Assembly: GCA_949710005.1 (NCBI GenBank)
Contig: OX453279.1
Location: forward strand, 18,526,514-18,590,513
Direction: 5' to 3'
Origin: Ricordea florida
Taxonomy: Eukaryota; Cnidaria; Anthozoa; Corallimorpharia; Ricordeidae
Length of the DNA stretch: 64,000 nucleotides
Positions 1 through 10,461 of this stretch are shown piece by piece. The notes under the pieces were generated by a model that ran no database searches, had not been told where the DNA came from, and saw only the letters and a list, made by a program, of their open reading frames with translations. Positions within the stretch are counted from its first letter, which is position 1. The number at the start of each line of letters is the position of its first letter. The position numbers were made by a program, and so were the translations under genes.

Positions 1-1301
1 GATATAAGCGACTCTGCCCTCGAACATCTGACGACGGAATATATGTAGTGGGGGGACGCGGACAACGATGGATAGAGATGAGTTACAACAAGCAAGAACT
101 TATCTTATTACCTTATGAACACCGATTTTCTAGACTTTACGCAGAACACATTCATCAAAGAGGCCACCTTGGAGTACTATCCACAGCTAGTAAAATTCGA
201 TCAAGATTTTGGATAATTCGATTACTTAGACTGGTTAAAAGTATCAAAAACAACTGCGTAATCTGCAGAAAACTTGAGAAAAAACTTAGCGAACAAGTGA
301 TGGGAAAGTTACCCATCGAAAGACTGAAACCAGCACCAGCATGGCATTCCACAGCTCTTGATTTGTTTGGACCCTTTAAGATTAGAGATGAAATAAAGAA
401 GAGAACAACGGGAAAGGCATATGGTGTAATATTCAACTGTCTTACTACTCGAGCTGTCCATGTGGACATCTCACCAGATTACAGCACACAGAAATTTCTA
501 ATGGTATTGAGACGTTTTGTGTCCATAAGAGGTTATCCGTCAAAGCTATATTCAGACAATGGGCCCCAACTTGTATCAGCCAATGAAGAATTAAAAAGAA
601 TAATAAAGGACTTTGATCAAGAATCACTCAAACAGTTTGGAGTGACGCAAGGCCTTCAATGGATATTCTCATCTGCCGACGCTCCATGGCAAAATGGCGC
701 ATCAGAAGCACTTATAAAATCGATTAAGAAAGCAATTACAGTAGCTGTTGGTGAGAGTGTGATGGCATTCTCGGAATTACAAACAGTGTGTTTCGAAGCA
801 GCCAACCTAGTAAACGAGAGACCAATAGGTAGACACCCAACCTCACCAGACGATGATTCCTATCTATGCCCAAATGATCTTTTACTTGGTCGATCGACCT
901 CTCGAGTACCAAGTGGACCGTTTACACAAACGGAAAACCCGCGATACAGATTTGAATTTATTCAGAGAATCGTAGATAACTTTTGGAAAAGATGGACTAG
1001 AGAATATTTTCCGAGCTTAATCATACACCAAAAATGGCACACCTCCAAGAGAAACCTTAAACAGGGCGATATCGTTCTTATTCAAGATTCAAACCAGGTT
1101 AGAGGTCAGTGGAAACTTGGAAAAGTTTCTGAAGTATTTCCAGGAGAGGATGGCAAAGTTAGGAAGGTGCATGTAGTCTACAAAAACCCCAAAGCAGGAG
1201 AACCCTTGTACAAATATTCTGGAAGAGGGTACGTTACAGTGGAAAGATCGGTTAACAGGCTGGTATTGGTAGTACCAGTCGATGAAAAAGACTCTAACTA
1301 A
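1..1301 (+). CDS. BEL/Pao retrotransposon pol, integrase and C-terminal domain (5' cut by window edge)
   Basis: The frame is open from the window edge, so this is the 3' end of a longer pol gene. In order it shows an integrase zinc-binding region (two His, then a C-x2-C in IKNNCVICRK), a DDE core (Asp in ALDLFGPF, Asp in YSDNGPQL, Glu in GASEALIK) and a basic C-terminal domain with WKRWTREYFPSL and WHTSKRNLKQGDIV, typical of Pao-family integrases. It catalyses insertion of the element's cDNA into chromosomal DNA. No stop or frameshift is visible in this stretch. It is followed after about 65 bp by a purine-rich tract and the start of an LTR. Confidence 0.9.
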   Translation, partial: YKRLCPRTSDDGIYVVGGRGQRWIEMSYNKQELILLPYEHRFSRLYAEHIHQRGHLGVLSTASKIRSRFWIIRLLRLVKSIKNNCVICRKLEKKLSEQVMGKLPIERLKPAPAWHSTALDLFGPFKIRDEIKKRTTGKAYGVIFNCLTTRAVHVDISPDYSTQKFLMVLRRFVSIRGYPSKLYSDNGPQLVSANEELKRIIKDFDQESLKQFGVTQGLQWIFSSADAPWQNGASEALIKSIKKAITVAVGESVMAFSELQTVCFEAANLVNERPIGRHPTSPDDDSYLCPNDLLLGRSTSRVPSGPFTQTENPRYRFEFIQRIVDNFWKRWTREYFPSLIIHQKWHTSKRNLKQGDIVLIQDSNQVRGQWKLGKVSEVFPGEDGKVRKVHVVYKNPKAGEPLYKYSGRGYVTVERSVNRLVLVVPVDEKDSN

Positions 1302-1354
1302 GATATTATAAAAGAGAAATATACTGAACATTAACATTTTTCATATTATAAATT

Positions 1355-1700
1355 TGGCGGGGGGAGTGTTTCGCTCTGTATTAATGAGATAATTGGCTCT
1401 GAATTAATTAAAGAATCCTACGCGCGAAAACGTAACAATGACTAATTAACGGTAATTAGGCCATAACGAGAAACAGCAAACACGGAGACAACCATCGGGT
1501 AAATATCTCTCTTTCTAAACAATGTAACTGATTTCATTGTATCTAAACTAATCGATGATATATTTCACCAGATTTCGAACACGTGATACACGCAACATAA
1601 TCCAAGAAAACGTAACAAGAGTGTGTAACAGTTTGAAACTGATGGTTGAATAAAATACATCACAAAACAATACACTTGCCACAGTCAGATCCTTTAGCTT
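1355..1700 (+). repeat. Polypurine tract and putative 3' LTR of the BEL/Pao element
   Basis: A G-rich purine tract (TGGCGGGGGGAG, 1355-1366) is followed at once by TGTTTCGCTCTG at 1367, the expected start of a 3' LTR. An AATAAA polyadenylation signal lies at 1649-1654. The right edge is not certain because the matching 5' LTR is outside the window; the end given is a guess within about 150 bp. Confidence 0.5.
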
Positions 1701-3420
1701 TCTTGAAGGAGCAATCCATCGCAATTGAAGCTTGTACTAAATCGTGAAGGACTCTATGAATGAATTACTAAACATACAAAACACTGAGCTATAAACATTC
1801 TTGCTCTCAACACATAGTGAAGTATCATATTGCAACAAGCAACCCTCCGATGTGACCTTTACAATAAACAAAGAGCTCAAATTACAAATATTTTTGTAGC
1901 GATAACTACTACAGTGCATAATAGCTCTCAATATCTTTATAATTAACATATCAAGGTTACAGATATGCTTGTTATTAGAATCTCGCCTCTGGCTCGCCGA
2001 CGAAAAAAAAATTGCATAAAGCATTCCATGATATACTCAAAATTTCCGCGAGATGTTTGGATTAATGTACACAACGGGGAACATTTGTATTTTGCTTTGA
2101 CTGATGATGGTTTAGGATGGTATATTCCAACTAAATTGCACCTAAATTGACTTTTTGTCCTTTAAAACAAAAAAAAAATCAGTGAAATGGATCTAACAAG
2201 AATTGTGTACCAGAGCGTGACTAAGCGGATTTCTGACTTGGCTGCACAGCAACAAATGCTTTCCCCCAACCAATTCTTTTTAGTTTTAACTTACCATGAC
2301 TTCAAACAATCAAGACATGGTTTCAAATCAAAAATAAACTGCTGCTGGATTCATTGGGAGCCCTTCAAAGTTCGGAAAAATGTCAGTTTTCAAAAAATTG
2401 CGAACACTGACATATTTCTGGTGAAGAATAGAAAATGAAATTCAAACTAAAACTGAAATATTTCAGCACCAAAGTATGGATATATAAATGACTAGATTGC
2501 AAAAAAAGATTTGATCCAAAAAAAAAGAAGGGGAAGTATGAGATTTGGATCCTCAAATATGACCATTATTAGCATAGTTTTAAGCCTCATCAGAGCCAGA
2601 AATGAGGGGGGTGGTCATTCTTTGAGAGAAAGCAACTAAAATGTCTTAAACCCCTACCATTTATATTCATATGGGATAGACTTTGCATGGCTAGAATATT
2701 TTCGAAATCGGCCGACCCCCATCTTTTAGCCCTGCCCGGTTTTCTCGGACAATGACTCTTAATTCCATAAAACTGAGACAAAATATTGAAGATATTTAAA
2801 AAGTCTAAATTTCGTTCCTAAAAGCAAAACGTTGCCTGCCTTCGCTTTTCCTTTTTTGTGGAATAATATTGATCGCTGAAGTTCTCTTCAGGAGTCCACG
2901 TGTTGTTCAAGTGCCGAAAGTGAACAATGTTTTATAAAATTCCGTTTTCCAGATTACGAGCCCCTATGGATATGTATATTTTTTTTTATTTCTACGTAAA
3001 TTTAATTTACAAACCATGATAGTAAGAGCTGTAATTGATCTTCTGTAAAATATGGCTATTTCAAAAAAGAGGTGACTGCCGTCAGATGACGGATTTTTAC
3101 AAAAAAAGAATGCGTACACTTGAAAACAATTCAGTCCTCTAAGTTGAAATCTTGAAACTAAGAGCTTGTTTGTTTATTTACCTTTATTTCGATTATTCGC
3201 ATTCCTTCGTAGTCATATGTTTACCGGTGAAAGTTGGATTGCATAATTATGTCTAATTATCTGTAAACGCACATGCTGAACAGGCCGTCTACTGAGGTCA
3301 ACGGAAATACTGAGAACTTGATTGCTAAAATTGATTGCATCAGTTGTTGCAAAATAATAGTTGTCTTTCATTTCCACGTGGAAATATGGATTCTCTGTGT
3401 CCCATTTTCTCTCAAGAAAT
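1701..3420. other. Gene-free AT-rich stretch
   Basis: Only short ORFs with no recognisable motif occur here. There are several A/T homopolymers, for example near 2170, 2520 and 2980. I see no terminal repeats or RNA gene. Confidence 0.5.
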
Positions 3421-3422
3421 GG

Positions 3423-3869
3423 CTAACACATTCCGGCAATCAATGCAATAGTATTTTTGGAGGGATTGAATAAACAGAAAGTCCTGGACTGCTTATATCG
3501 TTCATTCCTGTTAAGTTTCGCGCTCTCGCTTTCTTCCATGTCTCGGCAGACAATTAAATACTGATAACACAGGAAAAAGTGAAGAAAATTCAAAATACCA
3601 TTTTTGGATGATTTCTCACTTCTTTCCTTGGCGTCTGTAGTGGAGCGCACAAAACACGTAGAATTCAACGCCATGAATTGTTCAATGAACTCTTCCTTTC
3701 GTTCCTCTGTTCCATCCAAAAAGCCGCAGCCGTAGTCACTGGCAACACGCACTTCGCAAAGGTTAGTCTGAATAAACTCTATTTCATTTTTTACTAGTGT
3801 CGAGTTCTTGCCTGAAACATCAGAATTGCAGTTAGGGCTAGCTCGCGTAGAAAAAAAATCGGATGACAT
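3423..3869 (-). CDS. Unrecognised 148-codon ORF, possibly an exon or remnant
   Basis: An open frame with a mixed charged and hydrophobic composition, containing segments such as EEFIEQFMALNSTCFVRSTT and ICRDMEESES-like charged stretches. No known domain is recognised. It sits just upstream of, and divergent from, the THAP-type transposase remnant at 3998. It could be a 5' exon of an unseen gene or part of a transposon. Support is only its length in AT-rich DNA. Confidence 0.25.
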   Translation of the reverse strand: MSSDFFSTRASPNCNSDVSGKNSTLVKNEIEFIQTNLCEVRVASDYGCGFLDGTEERKEEFIEQFMALNSTCFVRSTTDAKERSEKSSKNGILNFLHFFLCYQYLIVCRDMEESESAKLNRNERYKQSRTFCLFNPSKNTIALIAGMC

Positions 3870-3997
3870 CTCTTCGGATAAATACGATCAATGAGACCTG
3901 TTAAGGAAGTGACTTATTCAAAGCGCGGGATTCTTACCACTGGTTAACAGCTGATTCAAGCCTGGTAAGGAGCCTGGTTAGTTATTTCTTAAGTGAG

Positions 3998-5188
3998 GTG
4001 ACCGCTGACATGATAAAAAGTCATACTGCAGAAGGGGGTCACAGAGTCTGTGGGAATTCGTCACCCCCTTCCTGCAGTAGTGAAAGGTCTAGAGAAATCG
4101 ACTCTACTCATGTAGATATCACAATTGCAAAACAACTCAGCATCTTACGTGCGCACATTGCGAGGCTAGAACAAGAGACAACTACTCTTCAAGTAAAGAA
4201 TAAATGTCTTCTGGAAACCGTTGATGAACTCCTCAATGGCTAGTTTGGCATAACAAAATTTCAAGACTCAGACTCAGACGTCAATTTCTATACCGGTTTC
4301 CCACATTATCAAACTCTCCTAGCTTGTTACCATTTTTTAAACCGTGGTGAAAATATTGTTTACGTAACTAGCTTAAACGCTGACTTGGAGTTTTCGACGC
4401 TTTCAAGCGATCTTGATGGAACCCGGGGAAATAAGCCCTGGAAGACGTAGGAAACTTGGTACGATGGATGAGTTTTTCATGGTCCTTGTTAGAATGAGGC
4501 TTGGGTCATTTGAACATGATTTGGCACATAGATTCCGGGTGCATGTTTCCACAGTTAATAGAATTTGTATTTCATGGATCAATTTTATGTATCTAAAATT
4601 TGGGTACCTAAATATTTGGCCAGACAGAGAGGCTGTAAACAAAGCAATGCCCCAGTCATTTCGAGATAAATACAAGAGTCATTATTGACGGTACAGAGAT
4701 TGTGTCAAACCCCTTCCTCTCTGGTATTGCATAGTGAAACTTTCTCTACCTACAAGAGCCACACAACACTCAAAGGACTGATTGGTATTGCCCCCAGCGG
4801 TCATATAACTTTTATTTGCCAACTGTATGCTGGTAGTATATCTGACAGGGAGCTAACAGTAAGATCAGGTCTACTAAACATGCCCTTTTGCCATGATGTT
4901 GTGATGGCTGACAAAGGGTTTACCATTTGTGACCCTCTTGAGCCTATTGGTGTTGGCCTGAATATCCCACCCTTTCTTGGATCAAGAAGTCAACAGACCC
5001 CTTCAGAAGTCATTGCAACCCAGGAAATTGCTTCAGAGAGAATACATGTAGAAAGAGCCATAAACAAAGTAAAGAACTTCCAGATTTTTAATCAAGTAAT
5101 TCCACTTTATTTGGCTGGCAGTCTGAATCAAATGTGGACTGTTTGTGCTATGTTAACAAACATGCACAACCCCATTATTCATGAGTAG
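3998..5188 (+). pseudogene. THAP-associated DDE transposase (Tnp_4/DDE_4 type), frameshifted, copy 1
   Basis: Three overlapping frames together resemble the C-terminal two thirds of a THAP-domain transposase: a coiled coil (4130-4240), an HTH-like region (4413-4680, WINFMYLKFG), then the catalytic core. DGTEI (4687, first Asp), VMADKGF (about 4907, second Asp) and IHVERAINKVKNF (Glu, about 5050) are all recognisable, but they lie in three different frames, so at least two frameshifts separate them. The N-terminal THAP zinc finger is absent here. A second copy lies at 14746-16099. Non-functional DNA transposon relic. Confidence 0.75.
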
Positions 5189-5660
5189 CCGCAGCCCTTA
5201 GTTACGGTGAACAGGGTCATCTGAAATGACCGATTTAAAGTCCAGTTGGAAAATGAAACAATGGAAGGTGATGATAGAAATGCCAGGATTACGCCCTTGG
5301 TGCCTGGGAAAGTGAATGCGATCCATCATTCACACATCATCACCAGATGGCGGTATATGAAATTTAATTGCTCTATAACCTAGTGGTAACAGATACACAA
5401 CGTCGTCTGTGATGGACATTTTAGAGTTAATGAATCTTTTTACAGTATGGATTTATCGTGACATTTTGATTAAACAGGGAAATCTGTTTTTTTTTTATTT
5501 TACAACTGTACACGCTTTGCTTTAAGGATATTCTCACCAGCCTTCAGACAGTCTTTTAAAAATGAAAACATTTTAATCACCGATGCTAAAGAAATAACAG
5601 TAATTTCATGTAGAGGGACATTGTAAGCGTTTAACCATTACACACGGTTTTTATCAAGCT
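5189..5660. other. Intergenic stretch between the transposase relic and the kinase
   Basis: No ORF or RNA is visible. It includes a T-rich run near 5488. It is the 3' flank of the minus-strand kinase, so it may hold that gene's UTR and polyadenylation signal. Confidence 0.4.
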
Positions 5661-6542
5661 TCACGCCTTCATGAGCTCCGTTAAAACTGTGTCGACGGTA
5701 GGTCTAGCACATGCATAATCGGCTGGTGTAGTTAAAATGATATTTGCAAAAGCATCCTTAAAGCTCCTGCAAGACACCACCGCTTCTAACATTTTCCCGA
5801 AAGAGTATACATCGCTTGCTGCGCTTTCTTTATTGCCATTTTTGACTTCCGGTGCAATGTATTCAGAATTAACGCATCTCTTTCGCCCCTCTGCCTTTTC
5901 AATCGCCCTACTCTTTCCAAAATCGATAATAATCGGATGAAAGCTATCACCCTGGCGTTCAAGAACAACATTATAAGCTTTCAAGTCATTGTGTAAGTAG
6001 CCTTTGCTGTGAATATATTCTAAGGCTTTGCAAATTTCTTGAAAGACCGTGTTTGTTTCGGCTTTGTTCATTAGTTTATGTTTAGCTGCCTTGTGAAGGG
6101 TAAGGCTTTCTTCACCTATCCCATGAAATTTAAGCACAAGACAGAAAGGTTGTTGCTTTGTGCATATGCCAAGAACAAGAGGAAGACAGGGGTGATCGCC
6201 GAGAATGTGCAAAACTCTGGCCTCACAAAGTACCTCCAGCTTGCACCGTTGAGCATCAGATCTCGAACCGCTCTGTTTGTTCATTTCTTTAACGGCAACC
6301 TTGATGCCCCGATACATCGCAAGAAAACAAGTTCCAAACGTTCCACATCCGACTGGATCGTCTGCAATCCTAGAAATTAAGGATCTGTCAAGTTCTCTTG
6401 CAAATTGCGGGCGCTCCTGTTCCGTAAGGGTTTTTCTAGTTACTCCGGGTTTTTCTTTAGTTATGCTCGAGGATGGCATAGGAAAGAAACGCGCACACTC
6501 TCCAGAAACTTCTGGTCTTTTTAGTCTGGCGAGGGCAACCAT
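5661..6542 (-). CDS. Intronless protein kinase with an altered HRD motif
   Basis: A single-exon kinase domain. From the ATG at 6542 (293 codons) there is a glycine loop GCGTFG (residues 65-70), the ATP-binding Lys in VAVKEM (85), a catalytic loop HNDLKAYN (184-191), DFG (207-209) and APE (230-232). The frame is open to 6560 but without an earlier ATG. The catalytic Asp, Asn and DFG Asp are present, so it could be active, but the usual Arg of HRD is Asn. The fold looks tyrosine-kinase-like or generic Ser/Thr; the exact family is not resolved. The upstream ORF at 6563-6976 ends 20 bp before this ATG on the same strand. A one-base shift between about 6566 and 6586 would join them, so they may be one gene. 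Confidence 0.75.
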   Translation of the reverse strand: MVALARLKRPEVSGECARFFPMPSSSITKEKPGVTRKTLTEQERPQFARELDRSLISRIADDPVGCGTFGTCFLAMYRGIKVAVKEMNKQSGSRSDAQRCKLEVLCEARVLHILGDHPCLPLVLGICTKQQPFCLVLKFHGIGEESLTLHKAAKHKLMNKAETNTVFQEICKALEYIHSKGYLHNDLKAYNVVLERQGDSFHPIIIDFGKSRAIEKAEGRKRCVNSEYIAPEVKNGNKESAASDVYSFGKMLEAVVSCRSFKDAFANIILTTPADYACARPTVDTVLTELMKA

Positions 6543-6562
6543 TTTTTTTCCTCGACTCACTT

Positions 6563-6976
6563 CTACACTCCCAACGATGAGTCAGTTTTTTTCTCATTGC
6601 TTAAAATAACTCTTTCTTCGATCTCTTCGTCTGCCGGACTCTGTTTCCGGTCACATTTGAGCTGCTCTTCTCGCTGTTCTACGGTTTTTTCATGAGACTG
6701 CATCTCAATCCTTGTCTTTTCCATGGCACAAGGCATACCTTCCTCTGCTTCAATTTCTGCAGCTTCTTTGTCAGGTGTCTCATTTTCCAAGACACTTTGA
6801 TCTGCCATCTCACTTATCACAGCTCGTGTTTTGTCTTCTCTAGCTCTTTTGCGCTGGCGTTTTTTCTCCTCCCTTCGCCGTTTCTTCCACTCACGCTTCT
6901 GCTCCTTTTTTTCTTCTTTGAAATGTTTACGGGAGAACCGTCCTTGCTTCGAGGAGCCCTTCGCTTGTTCAGACAT
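6563..6976 (-). CDS. Highly charged coiled-coil ORF upstream of the kinase
   Basis: A 137-codon ATG-started ORF. The first third is extremely basic (Lys/Arg/Glu runs such as KKRRREEKKRQRKR) and the rest acidic and Glu-rich, predicting a long helix or coiled coil. It has no recognisable enzyme domain. It lies directly upstream of the kinase in the same direction, and the A-rich junction suggests it may be the kinase's N-terminal extension separated by a frameshift or sequencing error. The region 6977-7134 separates it from the divergent C2H2 gene. Confidence 0.5.
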   Translation of the reverse strand: MSEQAKGSSKQGRFSRKHFKEEKKEQKREWKKRRREEKKRQRKRAREDKTRAVISEMADQSVLENETPDKEAAEIEAEEGMPCAMEKTRIEMQSHEKTVEQREEQLKCDRKQSPADEEIEERVILSNEKKTDSSLGV

Positions 6977-7134
6977 CTTCCAAGTTTTACTAAACTAACC
7001 CTGATGGGCTCCTGAGTAACCGGATTTCGCAAATTTGTGGCCTGGGTGGGGTGTAAGTGTTATGCGAGCAAACAATAGTGCCAGACTACAAGGCTCCTCT
7101 GTTACACATTGGATGCGCACCACACTTCCCTAAT
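6977..7134. promoter_or_regulatory. Short divergent intergenic region, candidate bidirectional promoter
   Basis: About 160 bp separate the ATG of the minus-strand charged ORF (6976) and the ATG of the plus-strand zinc-finger gene (7135). No TATA box is obvious. The promoter role is inferred only from the head-to-head layout. Confidence 0.3.
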
Positions 7135-8546
7135 ATGCCTACGTTCACAGTAGAATGCCCTCTCTGCAAGCGGAGTTTCAAGTCGCTGTACAGCGTAACA
7201 AAACATATCTGGGAACGCCATAATGACCTTGCTGCAGAACGTTTACCAATAAAACCCGAATTCAAAGACCAGAAGGGAAGTGTCATCCCTATCCCACTTT
7301 GTAGGAAATCTCTGGACATCCATACTCTAAGGAAGTTTAAAATTTGGCTTGCTGGACTCGTGGAAAGGATGAATGAATTATTTCATCCTCGTTTGCCAGG
7401 TGCGTACCAGTAACAGCAACTTTAGAATACCCCGCCACTTCATTTACATGTGTCGGTTTCTTTTAAAGAACGAGGCATATCACAATGGACTCTATTGTTA
7501 TTCATCAGTATGTAAATGAAGTGGCGGGGTATTCTAAAGTTTAACCGAAAGACACTTTGTCATGGTGTTTGTTTCAATTTTTAGCAGTAATATATACGAG
7601 AGGAGCTATTTTAGTTTCTGGCTGCGCGGTTCACGGTGAGTAATATATGGGAGGGAAAAGAGTATTTAAGCTTCTGGTTACGCGGTAAGAGAAGGTATTT
7701 TAGATTCTGGTTATGCGGTACATGTAGTGAGTAATGTATCCGGGAGGAGTTATTTTAGATTCTGGCTTCAGGGTACGCAGTGATCGAGTAACAAACCCCA
7801 ACTAAGCATTAAGGACGCCATTTTATTTTTTGGTTGAGTAAATTGCATACTTTGATCAACTTGAATTTATTAGTTTCAACGTACTCCGTAGCCGGCTACG
7901 AAGAACTTCGTTCGAGTGGCAGATTATTTTATGCACTAAAACTTGACATAGTTTAGTGAGACTCTCCTTTGTAGTATTACCGATTATATTCTTTCCTGTT
8001 CTTGGAAATAACAAGTTCCCTATTGAAAGCCTATACAATGTACCAATCAGTTTTTTTTTGCTAGGGAGGTGGGTCAAAATTGAAACCCACCAGGTACCAA
8101 CCGAGTACTTTGAGTACTTTTTGTCACTCCTGAATGTTGAAGCGAACTCTGTTAAGGATGCCTCTCACAAGGCCCAACCTATGTATAGGAATGAGGCCCG
8201 CAAAGTCTCTTACAAGATATTTGATATCAACCAATTTACAAATGTGTTGGGGGAGCAAAACCTGGTCACATTCCACCCTGAAGTTTCATTTTCTGGTGAA
8301 AAAGAATACCGAAGTGAGCCTACTGAAGTGCTTACAGCTGAGGAGGAAATTGAACAGGCCAAACAGCGAGGTAGAAAGGCAGTTGACCAGAGAAGAAGAC
8401 TCTCTTCAAAATCAACTCTTGTTGTTGGATATGGGGAAGGAAGAGCAAACCGTGAAGTAGAACTGATTTGGTGGCCAAACTTATATACTTTTTTTAACCA
8501 TGGCCAATTGGCTATTAGAATCTTTATTGAAAAATGCGAGTTTTAA
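7135..8546 (+). CDS. Two-exon gene with an N-terminal C2H2 zinc finger
   Basis: Exon 1 (7135-7399) encodes a C2H2 finger (C-x2-C-x12-H-x4-H in the segment after MPTFTVE) and a basic helical region. It ends at a good donor (CCAG|GTGCGT). Exon 2 starts at 8065 after a strong polypyrimidine acceptor (TTTTTTTTTGCTAG). One base carried from exon 1 plus two from exon 2 restore the frame, and exon 2 stays open to 8546 with a Glu/Arg-rich helix (EEEIEQAKQRGRKAVDQRRR). The intron holds a hairpin MITE and tandem repeats. The stop codon falls within the terminal repeat of the MITE at 8543, so the true 3' end may have been altered. Likely a nucleic-acid-binding protein of unknown role. Confidence 0.5.
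7418..7542. repeat. Hairpin MITE, about 125 bp
   Basis: Long terminal inverted repeats of about 32 bp: the left arm 7418-7449 (contains ATACCCCGCCACTTCATT) is nearly a perfect reverse complement of 7510-7542. The centre is unrelated. It lies in the intron of the C2H2 gene. A small non-autonomous DNA element or a foldback. Confidence 0.8.
7586..7790 (+). repeat. Four diverged tandem units of about 50 bp
   Basis: Four imperfect units share AGTAATRTAT, a GGAG-containing segment and TATTTTAG..TTCTGG. They are too diverged to be a recent microsatellite. Confidence 0.55.
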
Positions 8547-8757
8547 CCCTTTAAGCCCTAACAGTGAGTGACATCAAATTTCTCCTTGTAGTATCATTGC
8601 TTATCCAGCCTGAGGAGTTATGAGAATTAAGGGTATAATCACTTCAGATGGATTCTCTTGATACTGTATCAAATTCTCTCCACCACTGCTATGAGTAACA
8701 CATAGGGTAATGAAAGGAGAATTTTCATTTTGATATTAGGGCTTAAGGTGTTAAGGC
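8543..8757. repeat. MITE with TTTAAGCCCTAA-type inverted ends, about 215 bp
   Basis: The left end (TTAACCCTTTAAGCCCTAA) and right end (TTAGGGCTTAAGGTGTTAA) are inverted relative to each other, and the match extends into TCTCCT/AGGAGA about 35 bp inside. No coding capacity. It interrupts or abuts the end of the plus-strand zinc-finger gene. Confidence 0.7.
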
Positions 8758-9027
8758 TAATTATTGCAAATCCTTGCAAGAGACCTTTTTGCATTTGTTT
8801 TGTATTTCAATTTTGTCATCAAGGCTCTAAATGGGTTTTTGTACAAATGCGAGCTACTGATCAACTTTAAAATCAAACCTCAGTGCTTTGATTGGCTGTT
8901 TCAAAATTCGGCCTAAAATGGTTCAATTAGAAAATATTCCTTTTTAACTCAACCACTGAATCCATTTTTAAAGTCACCAATAGCCACTCTTAATAAGCAC
9001 TTGGTATTACTGACAGTGTACTTAACT

Positions 9028-10461
9028 CTACTTATTTCTCCACTTAATAATAAGTGTCATTAAATGTTTTCTTAAATTGGACATGTCCTCAAACCTCCAG
9101 CTGAAAGAGGGAAGGCAGCTCTTGCTCGTAACAATATCTCTCACAGAAAGAATGACACCAACTCCACAGCTACCGGAGCCTTCACCAGTTGTTGTCTGGA
9201 GTGGCATGTTGATGCGTGGCAGAGGGAGATCCAGTTTAGGATGGTTCCATTTCTCTTCCTGAAAGTTCTCACTGTTTGAAAGAGCCCTGAAACCAGCCAG
9301 CATATTCTTTGCCACTGTGAGGATATCACTTGGTGGGGTTATCTTCAGGCCATCATCAAAATAAACTGTTTTATTGGTTGTGTCAAAGCAGATCAGCCCC
9401 CAGTGCTTTGGGACTTGGTAGTGAATTGGTGCCAAAATACATTTTGCATCTCTTTCTGAACAGTTCTCAAAGAACTTGCTCACTTTGTTGGAAAAATAAT
9501 GTGCTCCTTGTCTTGCCCATGTTTGGCTGTATGAAGGAAGATACACAACTTTAGATTTCTTTTCTTCAACAAATTTTAAGCATGTTACATCAATGGTAAA
9601 TCCATTGACATAACGTTCACATGCAAGTGTAGAAAAGTCAGAAACGTCCATGATGCACATGCCTAGAGCAAGGACCTCATCTTGTGGCTTGGAATTAAAT
9701 AATAATTCTTTCACAGCGGTGGTGTCTGGTGTGTTTTCTATGGTTTGTGAAAGCCAGACTTGCTCTTCCCTAACTTTGGTAGCTTCCGAAGCAAGGCTGC
9801 ACATATTTTGGAAATACTGTAATGATTCCATTGTGAAAAGTCCCAGTGTACCAACCCATACTTTAATTGGATTTTGATGATAGTCCCCATTTTGTATTGT
9901 GGCTCTTTTCAGCAGTTTCATTGCATGCCGCACTGTATTTTCCGATGGACGAAGGGAAACAAGGGATGGATCACACTCTGCAGTCTGACCATGAACAATT
10001 ACCATGTTTTCAGGTGATATATGGCCTACTTTTGCAAGTTTTAATGCTGCTTTTTCCCTGCGGGTGAGTCTACTGAAATTAAGATTTCCAAGGGATGACA
10101 AGCATTCATCAATTATTTCTTTGCTCATGGATGCCTTTCTGCTCTTGCTCTCACTTTCACTGGCATCAATCCCGTTCTCCTGGTCAGATGTTCTGTGATT
10201 TAAAGCTTCCCACTTTTCATTAGATTTGGTCTCTCTTCTGATGTTCTGTTCACATTTCTCTTCACCTTCATCCGCACTCAGTCTGGTAATTTTGTTTTCT
10301 TTGCACTTGACTGCAGTGCTGGTCATGAATTGGATGCTACCTTCACTGTGCTTGCACTGAATAAGGGGAAACTGGCCTGGCACCAGTACCCAGTGTTTCT
10401 TCCCTGTGTATTCATATTCACAGTAGTCTGGGCCAAAGAGATTTGTGAACAGTGCATCCAT
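9028..10461 (-). CDS. Ulp1/SENP-like (C48) cysteine protease domain protein
   Basis: 477 codons from ATG 10461. The C-terminal half has the C48 catalytic pattern: His353 in KHWGLICFD, Asp369/370 in YFDDGL and Cys432 in GSGSCGVGVI. The N-terminal half is charged and low complexity. Such proteases cleave SUMO or related modifiers; Ulp1-like domains also occur in several animal DNA transposons, so a host role is not proved. The frame is open upstream of the ATG to a TAG at about 10510. Two well-bounded upstream exons (11035-11121 and 12597-12808) splice in phase with each other, and the next in-phase acceptor (about 10553) would lead straight into that TAG. Confidence 0.7.
   Translation of the reverse strand: MDALFTNLFGPDYCEYEYTGKKHWVLVPGQFPLIQCKHSEGSIQFMTSTAVKCKENKITRLSADEGEEKCEQNIRRETKSNEKWEALNHRTSDQENGIDASESESKSRKASMSKEIIDECLSSLGNLNFSRLTRREKAALKLAKVGHISPENMVIVHGQTAECDPSLVSLRPSENTVRHAMKLLKRATIQNGDYHQNPIKVWVGTLGLFTMESLQYFQNMCSLASEATKVREEQVWLSQTIENTPDTTAVKELLFNSKPQDEVLALGMCIMDVSDFSTLACERYVNGFTIDVTCLKFVEEKKSKVVYLPSYSQTWARQGAHYFSNKVSKFFENCSERDAKCILAPIHYQVPKHWGLICFDTTNKTVYFDDGLKITPPSDILTVAKNMLAGFRALSNSENFQEEKWNHPKLDLPLPRINMPLQTTTGEGSGSCGVGVILSVRDIVTSKSCLPSFSWRFEDMSNLRKHLMTLIIKWRNK

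Noticed and set aside
8134..8460. Second plus-strand frame overlapping exon 2 of the C2H2 gene
   Set aside because: Codon composition is poorer and it has no splice-phase support; treated as a shadow frame.
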